A DNA stretch of 36,139 bases. Origin: an uncultured Anaerolineae bacterium (GTDB lineage: Bacteria; Chloroflexota; Anaerolineae; Anaerolineales; Villigracilaceae). Positions 1-8,272 of this stretch are shown one piece after another. The position numbers and the translations under genes were made by a program. The notes under the pieces were generated by a model. It was not told the origin of the DNA. It searched no databases and worked only from the letters and a program-made list of their open reading frames with translations. Within the stretch, counting starts at the first letter, position 1. The number at the start of each line of letters is the position of its first letter. Location: the NCBI GenBank assembly GCA_903846015.1, contig CAIMZS010000132.1:1-36139 (forward strand). The letters run 5' to 3'.

Positions 1-2
1 CA

Positions 3-101
3 ACCTGTTTGGAGAAAACTGCCACTACCTATAAACCAGACTTGGATACCCTGTTGGTCGCCAAGTTTCAATCTTTCAAAAATACCATTATTCAACCTTA
101 A
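3..101 (+). CDS. Possible 3' end of a gene entering from the left
   Basis: An open frame enters at the left edge and ends at TAA 99-101, giving 32 residues (ending ...FKNTIIQP). The composition is protein-like, mixed charged and hydrophobic, unlike the two other plus frames here, which look random or stop early. It would overlap by a few bases the convergent small gene that ends at position 88. I recognise no family. With so little sequence this may be chance. Confidence 0.3.
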   Translation, partial: TCLEKTATTYKPDLDTLLVAKFQSFKNTIIQP

Positions 102-231
102 TCAGTATACCTGGCGGCGCTTCTGGTGGAGCTACATCCGCATAAACAGGAGCAAACATCAGGCCAGCAACAAGGATAGCAAGAAGAACAGCCGCTACCC
201 AAACCACGGATGCTGGAATTTTACTCTTCAT
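88..231 (-). CDS. Small predicted secreted or membrane-anchored peptide (47 aa)
   Basis: Not a recognised family with certainty. From the ATG at 231 the product has a short basic start (MKSK), a hydrophobic stretch at about residues 9-28, then a signal-peptidase-like end (VYA) followed by a Pro-rich sequence ADVAPPEAPPG and a stop nine codons after AD. The ATG at 231 is preferred over the in-frame ATG at 243 because GGAGAAG lies just upstream of it. It is on the same strand as prfB, about 70 bp downstream, so it may be cotranscribed. The mature part would be only about 14 residues. It may be a true small protein, or the remnant of a longer secreted protein cut short by a stop, since the Pro-rich start looks like the beginning of a mature exported chain. 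Confidence 0.45.
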   Translation of the reverse strand: MKSKIPASVVWVAAVLLAILVAGLMFAPVYADVAPPEAPPGILIKVE

Positions 232-304
232 GTTCTTCTCCATGAGAAAATACGATCAAATTCTTATAATAACGTCAAACTTCCATGTTCACAATCAGAT
301 TATT

Positions 305-1388
305 CTATGTAGGCTGGCGTAAAAAAGCTTCCATAAACCCAATCAAAGCTCCATCCAGTACCGACTGGGAATTACCCACTTCGTATTCTGTACGGTGATC
401 TTTAACAAGTTGATACGGATGCAAAACATAGGAACGAATCTGGCTGCCCCATTCGGCCTTTGTAAAATCGCCTTTCAAAACCGCAATCTCGGCATCCTGT
501 TTGGCTTGCTGGATTTGGAATAAACGCGCTCGTAGAACTTGCATGGCGGCTTCTTTATTCTGCATCTGGGAGCGTTCGTTTTGACACGTGACTACAATAC
601 CGCTTGGAATATGGGTTAGACGGATAGCTGTGGAATTCTTCTGTACATTCTGCCCGCCAGCGCCAGATGAACGAAAAACATCTATTCGCACATCAGATAG
701 CTCCACTTGTACATCCGGGCTATCCATGGCTATTTGCGGCAAGACTTCAACCAGTACAAAAGAAGTATGGCGTCTGTGGGCTGCATCAAATGGCGAAAGA
801 CGTACCAGGCGATGCACACCCCTTTCAGACCGTAAATAGCCGAAGGCATAAGAACCGCTGATCGCGATCGTCACCGACTTGATCCCAGCCTCTTCACCTT
901 CAGTTATGTCGAGAATTTCCGTTTTATAACCCTGCTCTTCTGCCCAACGCAAATACATACGTTGAACCATTTCCGCCCAATCCTGGCTGTCAGTTCCGCC
1001 CGCTCCGGCGTGGATGGCCAGGATCGCATCACCTTCATCATATTTGCCCGAGAGCATCGCTGTAAAAGATCGTTTTTCCAGATCTTTTTCTATCAAGATG
1101 ATCTCAGCTTCAAGCTCACTTCTAAGAGAGTCATCTTCCATTTCAGCTAATTCGCACGCATAATGAACCCGCTGTGCAAACACATGCCAGGAATCGACTT
1201 CATCACGTATTACTGCCGCTTCCTTACTAATTTTCTGCGCTGCCTGTGGATCATCCCAAAAATCAGGCGCACCTATTTTCTCATCAAGTTCTTTCTGCCT
1301 GGCTTCCTTTTTAGCCAAGTCAAAGGCGCACCATTAATTGCGAAGTCAGCTCACTTGCCTGCTGCAAACGATCGATCAAATCTTGCAT
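305..1388 (-). CDS. prfB: Peptide chain release factor 2, with programmed +1 frameshift
   Basis: RF2 ends translation at UGA and UAA by triggering peptidyl-tRNA hydrolysis on the ribosome. The full product is about 360 residues, normal for RF2. It has the SPF stop-codon recognition tripeptide (about residues 198-200) and the GGQ catalytic motif (about 244-246, in SGAGGQNVQKNST). The gene is in two frames. A 22-codon first part starts at ATG 1388, behind a strong GGAGGT, and ends CTT-TGA-C with the TGA at 1322-1320. Skipping one base at this slippery CUU gives GAC and continues to the stop at 305. This is the classic autoregulatory RF2 frameshift: low RF2 slows reading of the UGA and favours the shift. 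The SD-like stimulator upstream is weak here (ATGGTG, where E. coli has AGGGGG). It follows ftsY on the same strand by 65 bp. Confidence 0.95.
1319..1334 (-). promoter_or_regulatory. RF2 recoding site (CUU-UGA-C with upstream SD-like bases)
   Basis: Read on the minus strand the site is ATGGTGCGCCTTTGAC. The slippery codon CTT is at 1325-1323, the in-frame stop TGA at 1322-1320, and C follows at 1319. The stop-codon context and the frame change match the known prfB recoding signal. The G-rich bases three nucleotides before CTT are in the position of the stimulatory SD but are a poorer match than the E. coli one. Confidence 0.9.
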
Positions 1389-1453
1389 AATACCTCCAAA
1401 AAAAAAAGCTACCACATCTAAACCGAGAAAGTTTCCATCCGAAGAAGAAACTA

Positions 1454-2362
1454 TTATCCCAGTATTCCACTTACAAACGCATCCGGGTCAAATGGAGTCA
1501 AATCTTCTGGCTTTTCACCCAACCCTGCAAATAATATCGGCAGCCCCAACTCACGTTGAATAGCAAATGCCATGCCCCCACGCGCCGATGAATCGAGCTT
1601 TGAGAGAATCACACCGCTGACCCGGACAGAATCTTTAAAAGCTTTGGCCTGTTGAAGAGCATTCTGACCTGTGGTTGAATCCAGGACAAGCCAGACAGCA
1701 TGCGGGGCACCATCAAACGCCTTTCCAACCACACGATAAACTTTTTTGAGTTCTTCCATTAAATTAAAACGTGTGTGCAGCCGGCCAGCCGTATCAATCA
1801 ATACAATGTCGACGCCTCGAGCGAGAGCTGCCTGTACTGCGCTAAACGCCACAGCTCCCGGATCCGACTCGGGGGCACCCGAAATCACATCAATCTTAAG
1901 CCTGCTGCCCCATACCTGAAGTTGATCAACAGCAGCGGCCCGGAAGGTGTCCGCGGCTCCAAAAAGAACACTTTTCCCTTCCTGGGAATAGCGTTGACCC
2001 AACTTTGCAGCTGTAGTTGTTTTTCCAGAACCATTCACCCCAACCAGTAAAATCACAACTGGTTTTACACCTGCGAAGGTTAACACAGGAGGTAGCGAAA
2101 GGCGTGATCGCAATTCCGCCTTGAGTACCAACTGTAATTCGGACGCGCGCGTCAATCCATCACGTTTCACAGTTGCTTTTAGCGCCACTAGAACTGATTG
2201 GGTCGTCTCAAGACCAAGATCAGCCTGGATCAAAAGCTCCTCCAACTGATCCCATGTGTTAGCGCTAATTTCTGTTGCGCCAAGCAAACCAGCCAAACGC
2301 CCAAAAGCTGCTTTGGAAGTTCGGGTAAGACCATCTTTCCATCGAGAGAAGAATTCTGCCAT
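1454..2362 (-). CDS. ftsY: Signal recognition particle receptor FtsY
   Basis: FtsY is the SRP receptor GTPase that docks ribosome-nascent chain complexes at the membrane. The 302-residue product is an NG-domain form with only a short N-terminal part and no long acidic A domain. It has the helical N domain (about 1-95), the P-loop GVNGSGKTT (108-116), the DTAGR box (190-194), and SKLD (254-257) followed by the C-terminal GLGEKPEDL sequence typical of SRP GTPases. The frame stays open further upstream, but the ATG at 2362 is chosen because protein similarity begins here and because a TATAAT box lies only 10 bases before it, which makes an upstream start impossible if that promoter is used. prfB follows on the same strand. 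Confidence 0.93.
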   Translation of the reverse strand: MAEFFSRWKDGLTRTSKAAFGRLAGLLGATEISANTWDQLEELLIQADLGLETTQSVLVALKATVKRDGLTRASELQLVLKAELRSRLSLPPVLTFAGVKPVVILLVGVNGSGKTTTAAKLGQRYSQEGKSVLFGAADTFRAAAVDQLQVWGSRLKIDVISGAPESDPGAVAFSAVQAALARGVDIVLIDTAGRLHTRFNLMEELKKVYRVVGKAFDGAPHAVWLVLDSTTGQNALQQAKAFKDSVRVSGVILSKLDSSARGGMAFAIQRELGLPILFAGLGEKPEDLTPFDPDAFVSGILG

Positions 2363-2372
2363 AGCGGGCCGG

Positions 2373-2378
2373 ATTATA
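2373..2378 (-). promoter_or_regulatory. -10 box of ftsY, probably giving a leaderless mRNA
   Basis: TATAAT on the minus strand is followed by only 10 bases (CCGGCCCGCT) before the ftsY ATG. Transcription should begin at or within a few bases of the start codon, and there is no Shine-Dalgarno sequence. I see no good -35 match. Confidence 0.6.
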
Positions 2379-2644
2379 ACATGCCGTTTATGATATACTG
2401 CGTTAAAATGTATCAAATAACGAATAAATTCACTGTTTTCAATCAACGATGACGGTTGCAAAGTCTGTTTACACCTCAATATTTTTTGATCAGTGAATAT
2501 CCCTTAATAAAAAGCAACTTTTTCTCTACTTCGTCATCAAATACAAAGAAACACAAGAGCAATAAGCGCTAATCATATAAAATCTACCCGTCTCAAATCG
2601 CACTAGTAAGATATAAGTAGTCAGATTTCAAAAAGGAAACCAAT

Positions 2645-2989
2645 ATGTTTGATATTCCAGTACATGTCAGTGATGCCGCTTTTGAACAAACCGTCCTAAA
2701 GTCTGAAACACCTGTAATTGTTGATTTTTGGGCTCCGTGGTGCGGTCCTTGCAAAATGGTTGCACCCATTTTGGACAAACTAGCCAAAGAATACGCCGGA
2801 AAGGTCCTGGTGGCAAAAGTAAATACCGACGATAATTCGGAATGGGCTCAAAAATATAACGTGCAGGGCATCCCCACAATGCTCTTTTTTTCTAATGGTA
2901 TAATTGTTCATCGTCAGGTTGGCGCACTACCGGAGAGAATGCTAAAAGAAACGGTGGCGCAATTCCTGGAAGTTGCCGGGAAGAACTAA
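2645..2989 (+). CDS. trxA: Thioredoxin
   Basis: A small cytoplasmic dithiol-disulfide oxidoreductase of 114 residues, close to the usual 105-110. It carries the active site WCGPC (Cys33, Cys36) after VDFWAP, and the cis-Pro loop GIPTMLFF, both hallmarks of classical thioredoxins. Start: ATG with AAAAAGGAAACC upstream. A TATAAA-like -10 lies about 70 bp upstream, in the AT-rich gap from ftsY (2363-2644), where I see nothing else. It is a single gene closed by a strong terminator. It probably serves general thiol reduction. Confidence 0.93.
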   Translation: MFDIPVHVSDAAFEQTVLKSETPVIVDFWAPWCGPCKMVAPILDKLAKEYAGKVLVAKVNTDDNSEWAQKYNVQGIPTMLFFSNGIIVHRQVGALPERMLKETVAQFLEVAGKN

Positions 2990-2995
2990 ACCCAA

Positions 2996-3022
2996 TCCCG
3001 CAGAAACCTGCGGGATTTTTTT
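2996..3022 (+). terminator. Rho-independent terminator after thioredoxin
   Basis: A perfect 8-bp stem, TCCCGCAG paired with CTGCGGGA, has a 4-nt loop and is followed by seven T (3016-3022). It starts just after the trxA stop. Confidence 0.9.
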
Positions 3023-3039
3023 ATTCAAAGGATAATTCG

Positions 3040-3633
3040 ATGAAACAATTAGTATTAATGTTTGTTATTCTTATCACATTCACAGCATGCGGGTCTGCAT
3101 CCACCCCCGTTCCAACGCAAGATATAAATGCCACTATTGAAGCTATCTCAAAAAGCATGATCGCTTCTACACTCACAGCTCAACCAACCGCAACAAATCC
3201 TCCAACCAACACCCCGCTTCCTTCCGAAACGCCAACCACCTTAGCTACACAAACTACTGCGCCTGATCTGTCACTTGCAACCGCTACAATAGATCCTTCG
3301 CTTGGAGGAGTTGCCACTGCCACGCCGTGGACCGGTTTTTTTGATCCTGGGAATACTGACAAGCTTCCGATTGGAACGTTTCGAATCGACAATTTATCCG
3401 GAGTAAAAGAAATTATTGTCACACTTAATGGTATAACGCTTTCCAAGGATCAGCCAGTTTATTACGCCTATAAAGTCACAAAATCACTCGTTATCCAAGT
3501 AAAATGGGGAAATTACGATTTTGTAGTTCAGATTCCAAATAAAAGATTCATAAGCGGTTCATTTCGTATTAGCAATGATGATAAAACTACGATGACTGTA
3601 TTCCTCACCAAAGTCACTGTTAATGGTCCGTAA
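3040..3633 (+). CDS. Hypothetical Thr/Pro-rich lipoprotein
   Basis: A 197-residue lipoprotein of unknown function. The N-terminus is a short signal with a lipobox ending FTAC-G, so the mature chain should start at a lipidated Cys17 and sit on the outer face of the membrane. Next comes a helix-like segment containing DINATIEAISKSM, then a disordered Thr-Pro-Ser linker at about residues 47-80. From about 95 to the end is a compact, probably beta-rich domain with few cysteines and alternating hydrophobic residues. Start: ATG with AAGGATAATTCG upstream. It sits alone between two terminators. Lipoproteins with this kind of linker are common in Anaerolineae; the C-terminal domain matches nothing I recognise. 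Confidence 0.75.
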   Translation: MKQLVLMFVILITFTACGSASTPVPTQDINATIEAISKSMIASTLTAQPTATNPPTNTPLPSETPTTLATQTTAPDLSLATATIDPSLGGVATATPWTGFFDPGNTDKLPIGTFRIDNLSGVKEIIVTLNGITLSKDQPVYYAYKVTKSLVIQVKWGNYDFVVQIPNKRFISGSFRISNDDKTTMTVFLTKVTVNGP

Positions 3634-3675
3634 TTGCTAAATTCTCCAATTATTAAACCCAATTTTGCAGCAAAT

Positions 3676-3710
3676 AAAAAGAGAGCGCAGAAATTAGGCT
3701 CTCTTTTTAT
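3676..3710. terminator. Bidirectional terminator between lipoprotein gene and murA
   Basis: AAAAAGAGAGC (3676-3686) pairs perfectly with GCTCTCTTTTT (3698-3708) around an 11-nt loop. The A-tract and T-tract flank the stem on both sides, so it can end transcription from both converging genes. Confidence 0.85.
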
Positions 3711-3722
3711 TTCCCAGATCAG

Positions 3723-5006
3723 TTATTGTTCTGTTTGGCGCTCAATATGAGCGCCAAGCGCGCGTAATTTGCCATCAACATTTTCATAACCCCTATCAAT
3801 TTGCCCGACATTGCGAATAGTTGAAGTGCCATTCGCAGCCAGGGCTGCCAACACCAGCGTCATACCAGCGCGAATATCCGGACTCTCTACTTTTTCTCCG
3901 GAGAGTTTGGTCGGGCCAGTGACGATACAGCGATGAGGATCACATAAAACAATTTGCGCTCCCATGCTGACCAATTTGTCAACGAAAAACATTCGGCTGG
4001 GATACATCCAGTCATGGAAAAGAACACTCCCTTTGGTCTGAGTAGCGATGGCGATAGCAATGCTCATCAAATCGGTTGGAAAAGCCGGCCAGATGTTGGT
4101 TTTTATCTCTGGAATGGCATTCCCGAGGTCAGGTTCAATTTCCAGCCTTTGTTCTGCATTAACCACCATGTCATCCCCAACTTCATCCCAATCCACTCCC
4201 AAGCGATTGAGGACAATTCGAATCATACCCAGGTAATGCAATCCGGCATTGCGGATTCGTACCGTTCCACGAGTGACTACGGCCGCGCCTAAAAAGCTGA
4301 CCACCTCAAGATAATCAGGCCCTATCGTAAACTCACCGCCATGCAACCGTTCAACGCCTTGAATGTGAAGAGTATTCGATCCGATCTCATTAATTTTTGC
4401 ACCCAATCCATTTAGCATTGCGCACAATTCCTGCACATGCGGTTCTGATGCAGCATTCCGCAAAATGGTAGTTCCCTTGGCCAGGCAAGCCGCCATGATT
4501 GCGTTTTCCGTACCCGTTACGCTGGCCTCATCCAACAAAATATCCGCACCTTTCAACCCAGAGGCCTTAAATTCAAATGAGCGATCGTAGCTAACCTCAG
4601 CCCCCATTTTCCGAAGAGCCCAAATGTGAGTATCTACCCGTCGACGGCCGATCACATCCCCACCTGGAGGAGGTAATTTAAGTTCCCCCGCCCGTGCAGT
4701 CATCGGGCCAGCCAACAAAATCGAGGCGCGTATTCGACGGGAAAGCTCTGGGTCAAGGTCAGCCGGCCGCACATCATGAGCAGTCACCCGCCAAGAACGA
4801 TTTCCCAAATCATCAATGCCAACCCCGAGGCTCTCAAGCATCCTGCCCATATCGCGCACATCTCGTATCTGAGGAACATTATGTAAGATGACGGGTTCTT
4901 CTGTCAACAAGCAAGCCGCCAACAATGGCAGCGCTGCATTCTTATTGCCGGAAGGCGTAACTTCGCCTTTTAACGGTATACCACCTTCAATTACAAACTT
5001 TTCCAT
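3723..5006 (-). CDS. murA: UDP-N-acetylglucosamine 1-carboxyvinyltransferase, Asp-type
   Basis: MurA transfers enolpyruvate from PEP to UDP-GlcNAc, the first committed step of peptidoglycan synthesis, in the cytoplasm. The 427-residue product has the family length and the typical N-terminus with SGNKNAALP at residues 19-27, where the Lys and Asn that contact substrate lie. In the active-site loop the family consensus is GGCxIGxRPVDxH, with the catalytic Cys (Cys115 in E. coli). Here it reads GGDVIGRRRVDTH, with Asp117 (codon GAT, 4658-4656). Asp at this place is known from mycobacteria and chlamydiae and gives intrinsic fosfomycin resistance. Start: ATG with GGAGAAAGC upstream. It is a single gene with terminator 3676-3710 behind it. 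EPSP synthase (AroA) is excluded by the UDP-sugar fold sequence. Confidence 0.95.
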   Translation of the reverse strand: MEKFVIEGGIPLKGEVTPSGNKNAALPLLAACLLTEEPVILHNVPQIRDVRDMGRMLESLGVGIDDLGNRSWRVTAHDVRPADLDPELSRRIRASILLAGPMTARAGELKLPPPGGDVIGRRRVDTHIWALRKMGAEVSYDRSFEFKASGLKGADILLDEASVTGTENAIMAACLAKGTTILRNAASEPHVQELCAMLNGLGAKINEIGSNTLHIQGVERLHGGEFTIGPDYLEVVSFLGAAVVTRGTVRIRNAGLHYLGMIRIVLNRLGVDWDEVGDDMVVNAEQRLEIEPDLGNAIPEIKTNIWPAFPTDLMSIAIAIATQTKGSVLFHDWMYPSRMFFVDKLVSMGAQIVLCDPHRCIVTGPTKLSGEKVESPDIRAGMTLVLAALAANGTSTIRNVGQIDRGYENVDGKLRALGAHIERQTEQ

Positions 5007-5100
5007 GCTTTCTCCAATTTTGTAATCAAATTGTAAGCCATTTTGGCCTTTTATCCTGGAAGAATGGGTTTTGGAAGATTAGAAAATAACATCATTTTGG

Positions 5101-5106
5101 TATAAT
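5101..5106 (+). promoter_or_regulatory. -10 box of the prepilin peptidase gene, leaderless
   Basis: TATAAT lies 9 bases before the ATG at 5116, and no Shine-Dalgarno sequence is present, so the mRNA probably starts at the ATG. This is the same arrangement as ftsY and iscX in this window. Confidence 0.6.
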
Positions 5107-5115
5107 TTGGATACT

Positions 5116-5883
5116 ATGGAAATTATTGCAGCTGGCTTGTTCGGATTGATCGCTGGCATTCTGGTCAACTACTTCTCGGATATTCTTCCGACGCAACGCA
5201 AACTGACTAGACCCATTTGCGTTCACTGTGAAGCATCCGTCAAATGGACGGAATATCTCACTCTGAAGGTATGCAGCGCTTGTGGTAAAAAACGCTCTCT
5301 GAGAACCTACCTGACCTTGGTCGCAGGCATTATACTTTCAATTACGCTCTGGCTCAACCCGCCAACGCGGATGGGATATTGGCCAGGCCTTTTGGCTCTG
5401 ACCTATTTTGCGGTGATCGTGGTGATTGATATTGAACACCGCTTAATCCTGCATATGGTCAGCCTGGCGGGTATATTAGTTGGTGTTGTAATTGGCACTA
5501 TCCGGTATAACCTGACGACCTCAATAGCAGGCGGAATTGCGGGTTTCATCGTCATGTTAGTATTTTACTGGGTCGGAATCCTATTTGCCCGTTATCGCGC
5601 GCGCAAACTAGGTCACGACGATGGCGAAGAAGCGCTCGGTTTTGGCGACGTCATTCTCTCGGGTGTGCTAGGGTTAATGCTAGGTTGGCCGGTCATCCTG
5701 TATGGATTGGTAATCGGTATCCTTTTGGGAGGGATAGTAAGCCTGGCTTTGGTCTTATTCTTGGTGGCAACACGCCGCTACGAAACCATGACCGTTTTTA
5801 CGGCGTATGGTCCTTATTTGGTGATGGGCGCAATAATTTTGATGTATTTTCCGAAAGCCCTTACAATTTTGTTAGGAAAATAG
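5116..5883 (+). CDS. Prepilin peptidase, A24 aspartic protease family
   Basis: A membrane aspartic protease that cleaves type IV pilin-like leader peptides on the cytoplasmic side. It has 255 residues with about seven hydrophobic segments. Two CxxC pairs (Cys35/38 and Cys53/56), separated by 14 residues, form the zinc-binding cytoplasmic loop of PilD-type enzymes. The two catalytic Asp are visible as Asp105 in DIEHRLI and Asp178 in GFGDV. The N-methyltransferase part of PilD cannot be judged by eye. The ATG at 5116 is preferred over the TTG at 5107 because of the close -10 box. It stands just ahead of three genes with TadE/TadG-like proteins, its probable substrates. Confidence 0.85.
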   Translation: MEIIAAGLFGLIAGILVNYFSDILPTQRKLTRPICVHCEASVKWTEYLTLKVCSACGKKRSLRTYLTLVAGIILSITLWLNPPTRMGYWPGLLALTYFAVIVVIDIEHRLILHMVSLAGILVGVVIGTIRYNLTTSIAGGIAGFIVMLVFYWVGILFARYRARKLGHDDGEEALGFGDVILSGVLGLMLGWPVILYGLVIGILLGGIVSLALVLFLVATRRYETMTVFTAYGPYLVMGAIILMYFPKALTILLGK

Positions 5884-5896
5884 TACTATAGTACTA
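5881..5896. repeat. Perfect 16-bp palindrome at the prepilin peptidase stop
   Basis: TAGTACTATAGTACTA equals its own reverse complement with no spacer. It begins on the stop codon of the preceding gene and is 90 bp before the TadE-like ATG. The shape suits a dimeric DNA-binding protein; there is no T-tract, so it is not a terminator. Confidence 0.5.
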
Positions 5897-5932
5897 AGGT
5901 AGGATTTTATTATGAGAGCTTATACCGTAAAA

Positions 5933-5938
5933 TATAAT
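5933..5938 (+). promoter_or_regulatory. Possible -10 box for the TadE-like gene
   Basis: TATAAT lies 47 bp before the ATG at 5986, inside the 102-bp gap after the prepilin peptidase gene. A -35 match at 17-bp spacing is poor (TTATGA). Confidence 0.4.
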
Positions 5939-5985
5939 TAATCGTAATGCATCTGATCCTTGGAAAATCGCAGTAGAAGGAACCG

Positions 5986-6630
5986 ATGAACAAAAAATAC
6001 CGTGTTTTTAACTTCAAACAAAAAGAAAAAGGCCAGAGTTTCATTGAGTTGATTCTGGTTTTTTCAGTTCTTCTTATGTTATTGGCTGGCATGGTTGAGT
6101 TTGGTAATTTGCTCAACCAATATATTAATATCATTGATGGCGCCCGCGAAGGTGCCCGCTTTGGCAGCAATGATGATCCCTATTCTGTTACCAATGGTGT
6201 CGATAACTACGAACCCTTTTTCGCAAAGATTTATGAGATTATCCAGGGAAAATATGATTCAAATGGCGTGCAACTCTCAAAAGGCGCCATCAACCCGATC
6301 ATTCTCAGCAAGGCGAACGGCGATGACATCGTGGTCACTTTTTTCAGTGTTACCAAAGGCTCGAGCTACCTCGATCGTCATGTGAGCGCAGCTGGCAGCA
6401 GATACAATAATCATGTATCCCAGTATAGCAATGACAGCCAGATCTTGGATTTAATCGATGGCACAGCCCCAAGCACTGGCATCTTACTGGTTGAAATATT
6501 TTATTCATATAATCAGATTTTAAAATTGTTCAGCTTTACCGGTATTCCGGACCCTATCAATGTGCATGCCTACTCAGTCATGCCGCTTTCCTCGGTTGAA
6601 CCCACTCCTGTGCCTTCACCAACTCCTTAA
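5986..6630 (+). CDS. TadE-like pseudopilin or surface protein
   Basis: A 214-residue membrane protein resembling TadE, the minor pseudopilins of Tad (Flp) pilus systems. Residues 16-21 (GQSFIE) fit a prepilin-type cleavage site with Glu at +5. A single transmembrane helix follows (about 18-40), then AREGARFGS at 53-61, which corresponds to the conserved ARxGAR block of TadE proteins. The rest is an extracytoplasmic domain with no cysteines, ending in a short PTPVPSPTP tail. Start: ATG with GAAGGAACCG upstream. The next gene begins 12 bp downstream, so they are one operon. The peptidase that would process it is encoded just upstream. Core Tad genes such as the ATPase (tadA) are not in this window. 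Confidence 0.75.
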   Translation: MNKKYRVFNFKQKEKGQSFIELILVFSVLLMLLAGMVEFGNLLNQYINIIDGAREGARFGSNDDPYSVTNGVDNYEPFFAKIYEIIQGKYDSNGVQLSKGAINPIILSKANGDDIVVTFFSVTKGSSYLDRHVSAAGSRYNNHVSQYSNDSQILDLIDGTAPSTGILLVEIFYSYNQILKLFSFTGIPDPINVHAYSVMPLSSVEPTPVPSPTP

Positions 6631-6642
6631 TAAAAGGTTCTT

Positions 6643-8229
6643 ATGAAATTTATCACACTCCCATCCCAACGAAAATATGAGCGGGGCCAAATCCTGGTGA
6701 TCATGGCGCTTGTCTTTATTGGATTGGTCGCTGTCATCGGCTTGGCTGTTGACCTGGGTTATATGTATGTCAGTTACGCCAGGCTTCGCCGCGCAGTCGA
6801 TGCTGCCGCGCTAAGTGCCACCGTGCAATACAAGAAAAATGTCAGTCCCTTGCTCTTGCAAAAAGCCGCGCGGGAATTCTTGGTGCTCAACGGAGTGCCG
6901 GATTCTAATTCGCTTGCAGCCAATGTTGATCTTTGCGCAACCACTAAGGCCGACCTGGTAAGGTTCTCTGACGGGAATGGCGATCCTGAACTGTGCACAA
7001 ATCCGCCGCGCAAACTGGTTCGCGTTACCGCCCGTGAAGACGTACCTATGTTTTTCATGGCAATCGTCGGTATCAGTAGCGTCCCCATCGAAGTCACGTC
7101 CATGGCTGAAGCCGCAACGCTGGATGTGGTACTGGTCATAGACCGTTCAGAGTCGATGGGGGTCATGAAAGCTGATCTCACAAATTACTGGCCCCAGGGT
7201 GCCCAACAGCGCAATCCATCCCAATGCAACGAAAATCACCCCCTAACCAGCCCTGAAGATACCAGCGTTTACCCGCTTATCCTGTGGACCGGCGACTGCC
7301 ATCCCTTCCACGAAGTAAAGGCTGCCGCTGTTAGTTTTGTGAATGAATTCATGGATCCTGATTACGACCGCGTTGCCATCGTCGTTTTCGATAATGTTGC
7401 ACGACCTGTTGATTTTAATTACGGCACCGGTCTGGCGCCAGAATATTTTTCAGGGGATAGGGATAAAATCCTGGCTGCCCTGCGTGGTCTGTGGATGTAT
7501 GACGGTTATTACTCTTCTTCTGGCGGCGGAGACTTACGCCAGCCGGACCAGTATTTTGATGGCGCTGGCAATCCTCAAGAAGGCGCCGTCTGCCCATTTA
7601 CTTACCCGGATAAGCCTCTACCAAATGTTAGCTTTCCGACCTGCCGCTTACTTGATTCCAACAGTGGTTTTTATTCGATCCCATGTCCTGGGTTATACAA
7701 TAAAGCACTTTACGGCACCCCAGATGATGCCAGCGGCTGCCTGTCAACCAATATGGGCGCTGGTTTATGGTGGGCGGCCAATATTTTTCAACAACACGGC
7801 GCCCGCGAAGAATCTCTCCTGGTTACCATCTTACTAACTGATGGTGTGCCAAATGCTGGTTACGACAAAGACAATAAGGCCATCTGTCCGGCCGGTACCC
7901 GTGACCGTCAGATTTATTGTCTCGACAACGATCCACTAACCCGGCATTATTTTGCGACAGATCCATCTCATTATGATGCAGATGATTTCACCCGCGATTG
8001 GGCCGATGTACTTGCCGATCCGAACTATGTGGGCTCGCTTATCTTTGCAATTGGCCTGGGCACCGAAGTAACTTCCACCAAATGGAGCACACCCGCAGAA
8101 GGCGCAACTTTGCTCAATTACATTGCAGATAAAGGCGGGACAGGCACCTACTACCAGGCCAGCCCACAGGATCTGCAAAAAATCTTCCTGGCCATAGCCC
8201 GCAAGATTGCGACTCGATTAAACAGGTAA
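6643..8229 (+). CDS. TadG-like protein with von Willebrand factor A domain
   Basis: A 528-residue surface protein. Residues 13-50 contain GQILVIMAL and a transmembrane helix, followed by DAAALSA, which is the usual N-terminus of TadG/Flp-assembly proteins. A VWA domain starts near residue 160: the MIDAS DxSxS is Asp167-Ser169-Ser171 (VIDRSESM), and a second metal-contact part is probably in [10 protein letters not shown]. The region between has a Cys-containing insert (about 195-400), which lengthens the domain well beyond a minimal 180-residue VWA. The C-terminus is the last VWA helix ([10 protein letters not shown]). VWA domains bind other proteins or glycans through Mg2+, so adhesion or pilus-tip assembly is likely. 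It is the middle gene of the TadE/TadG operon. Confidence 0.8.
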   Translation: MKFITLPSQRKYERGQILVIMALVFIGLVAVIGLAVDLGYMYVSYARLRRAVDAAALSATVQYKKNVSPLLLQKAAREFLVLNGVPDSNSLAANVDLCATTKADLVRFSDGNGDPELCTNPPRKLVRVTAREDVPMFFMAIVGISSVPIEVTSMAEAATLDVVLVIDRSESMGVMKADLTNYWPQGAQQRNPSQCNENHPLTSPEDTSVYPLILWTGDCHPFHEVKAAAVSFVNEFMDPDYDRVAIVVFDNVARPVDFNYGTGLAPEYFSGDRDKILAALRGLWMYDGYYSSSGGGDLRQPDQYFDGAGNPQEGAVCPFTYPDKPLPNVSFPTCRLLDSNSGFYSIPCPGLYNKALYGTPDDASGCLSTNMGAGLWWAANIFQQHGAREESLLVTILLTDGVPNAGYDKDNKAICPAGTRDRQIYCLDNDPLTRHYFATDPSHYDADDFTRDWADVLADPNYVGSLIFAIGLGTEVTSTKWSTPAEGATLLNYIADKGGTGTYYQASPQDLQKIFLAIARKIATRLNR

Positions 8230-8272
8230 TTTTAATTTCTTATCATCAACCATATTTCATCAGGGTAAGCAT

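Noticed and set aside
1320..1322. prfB as a pseudogene or frameshift error
   Set aside because: The frame change sits exactly at the known CUU-UGA-C recoding site.
5912..5941. Nine-codon frame MRAYTVKYN after the prepilin peptidase
   Set aside because: Too short to judge, no homology visible, and it overlaps the probable -10 box of the TadE-like gene.
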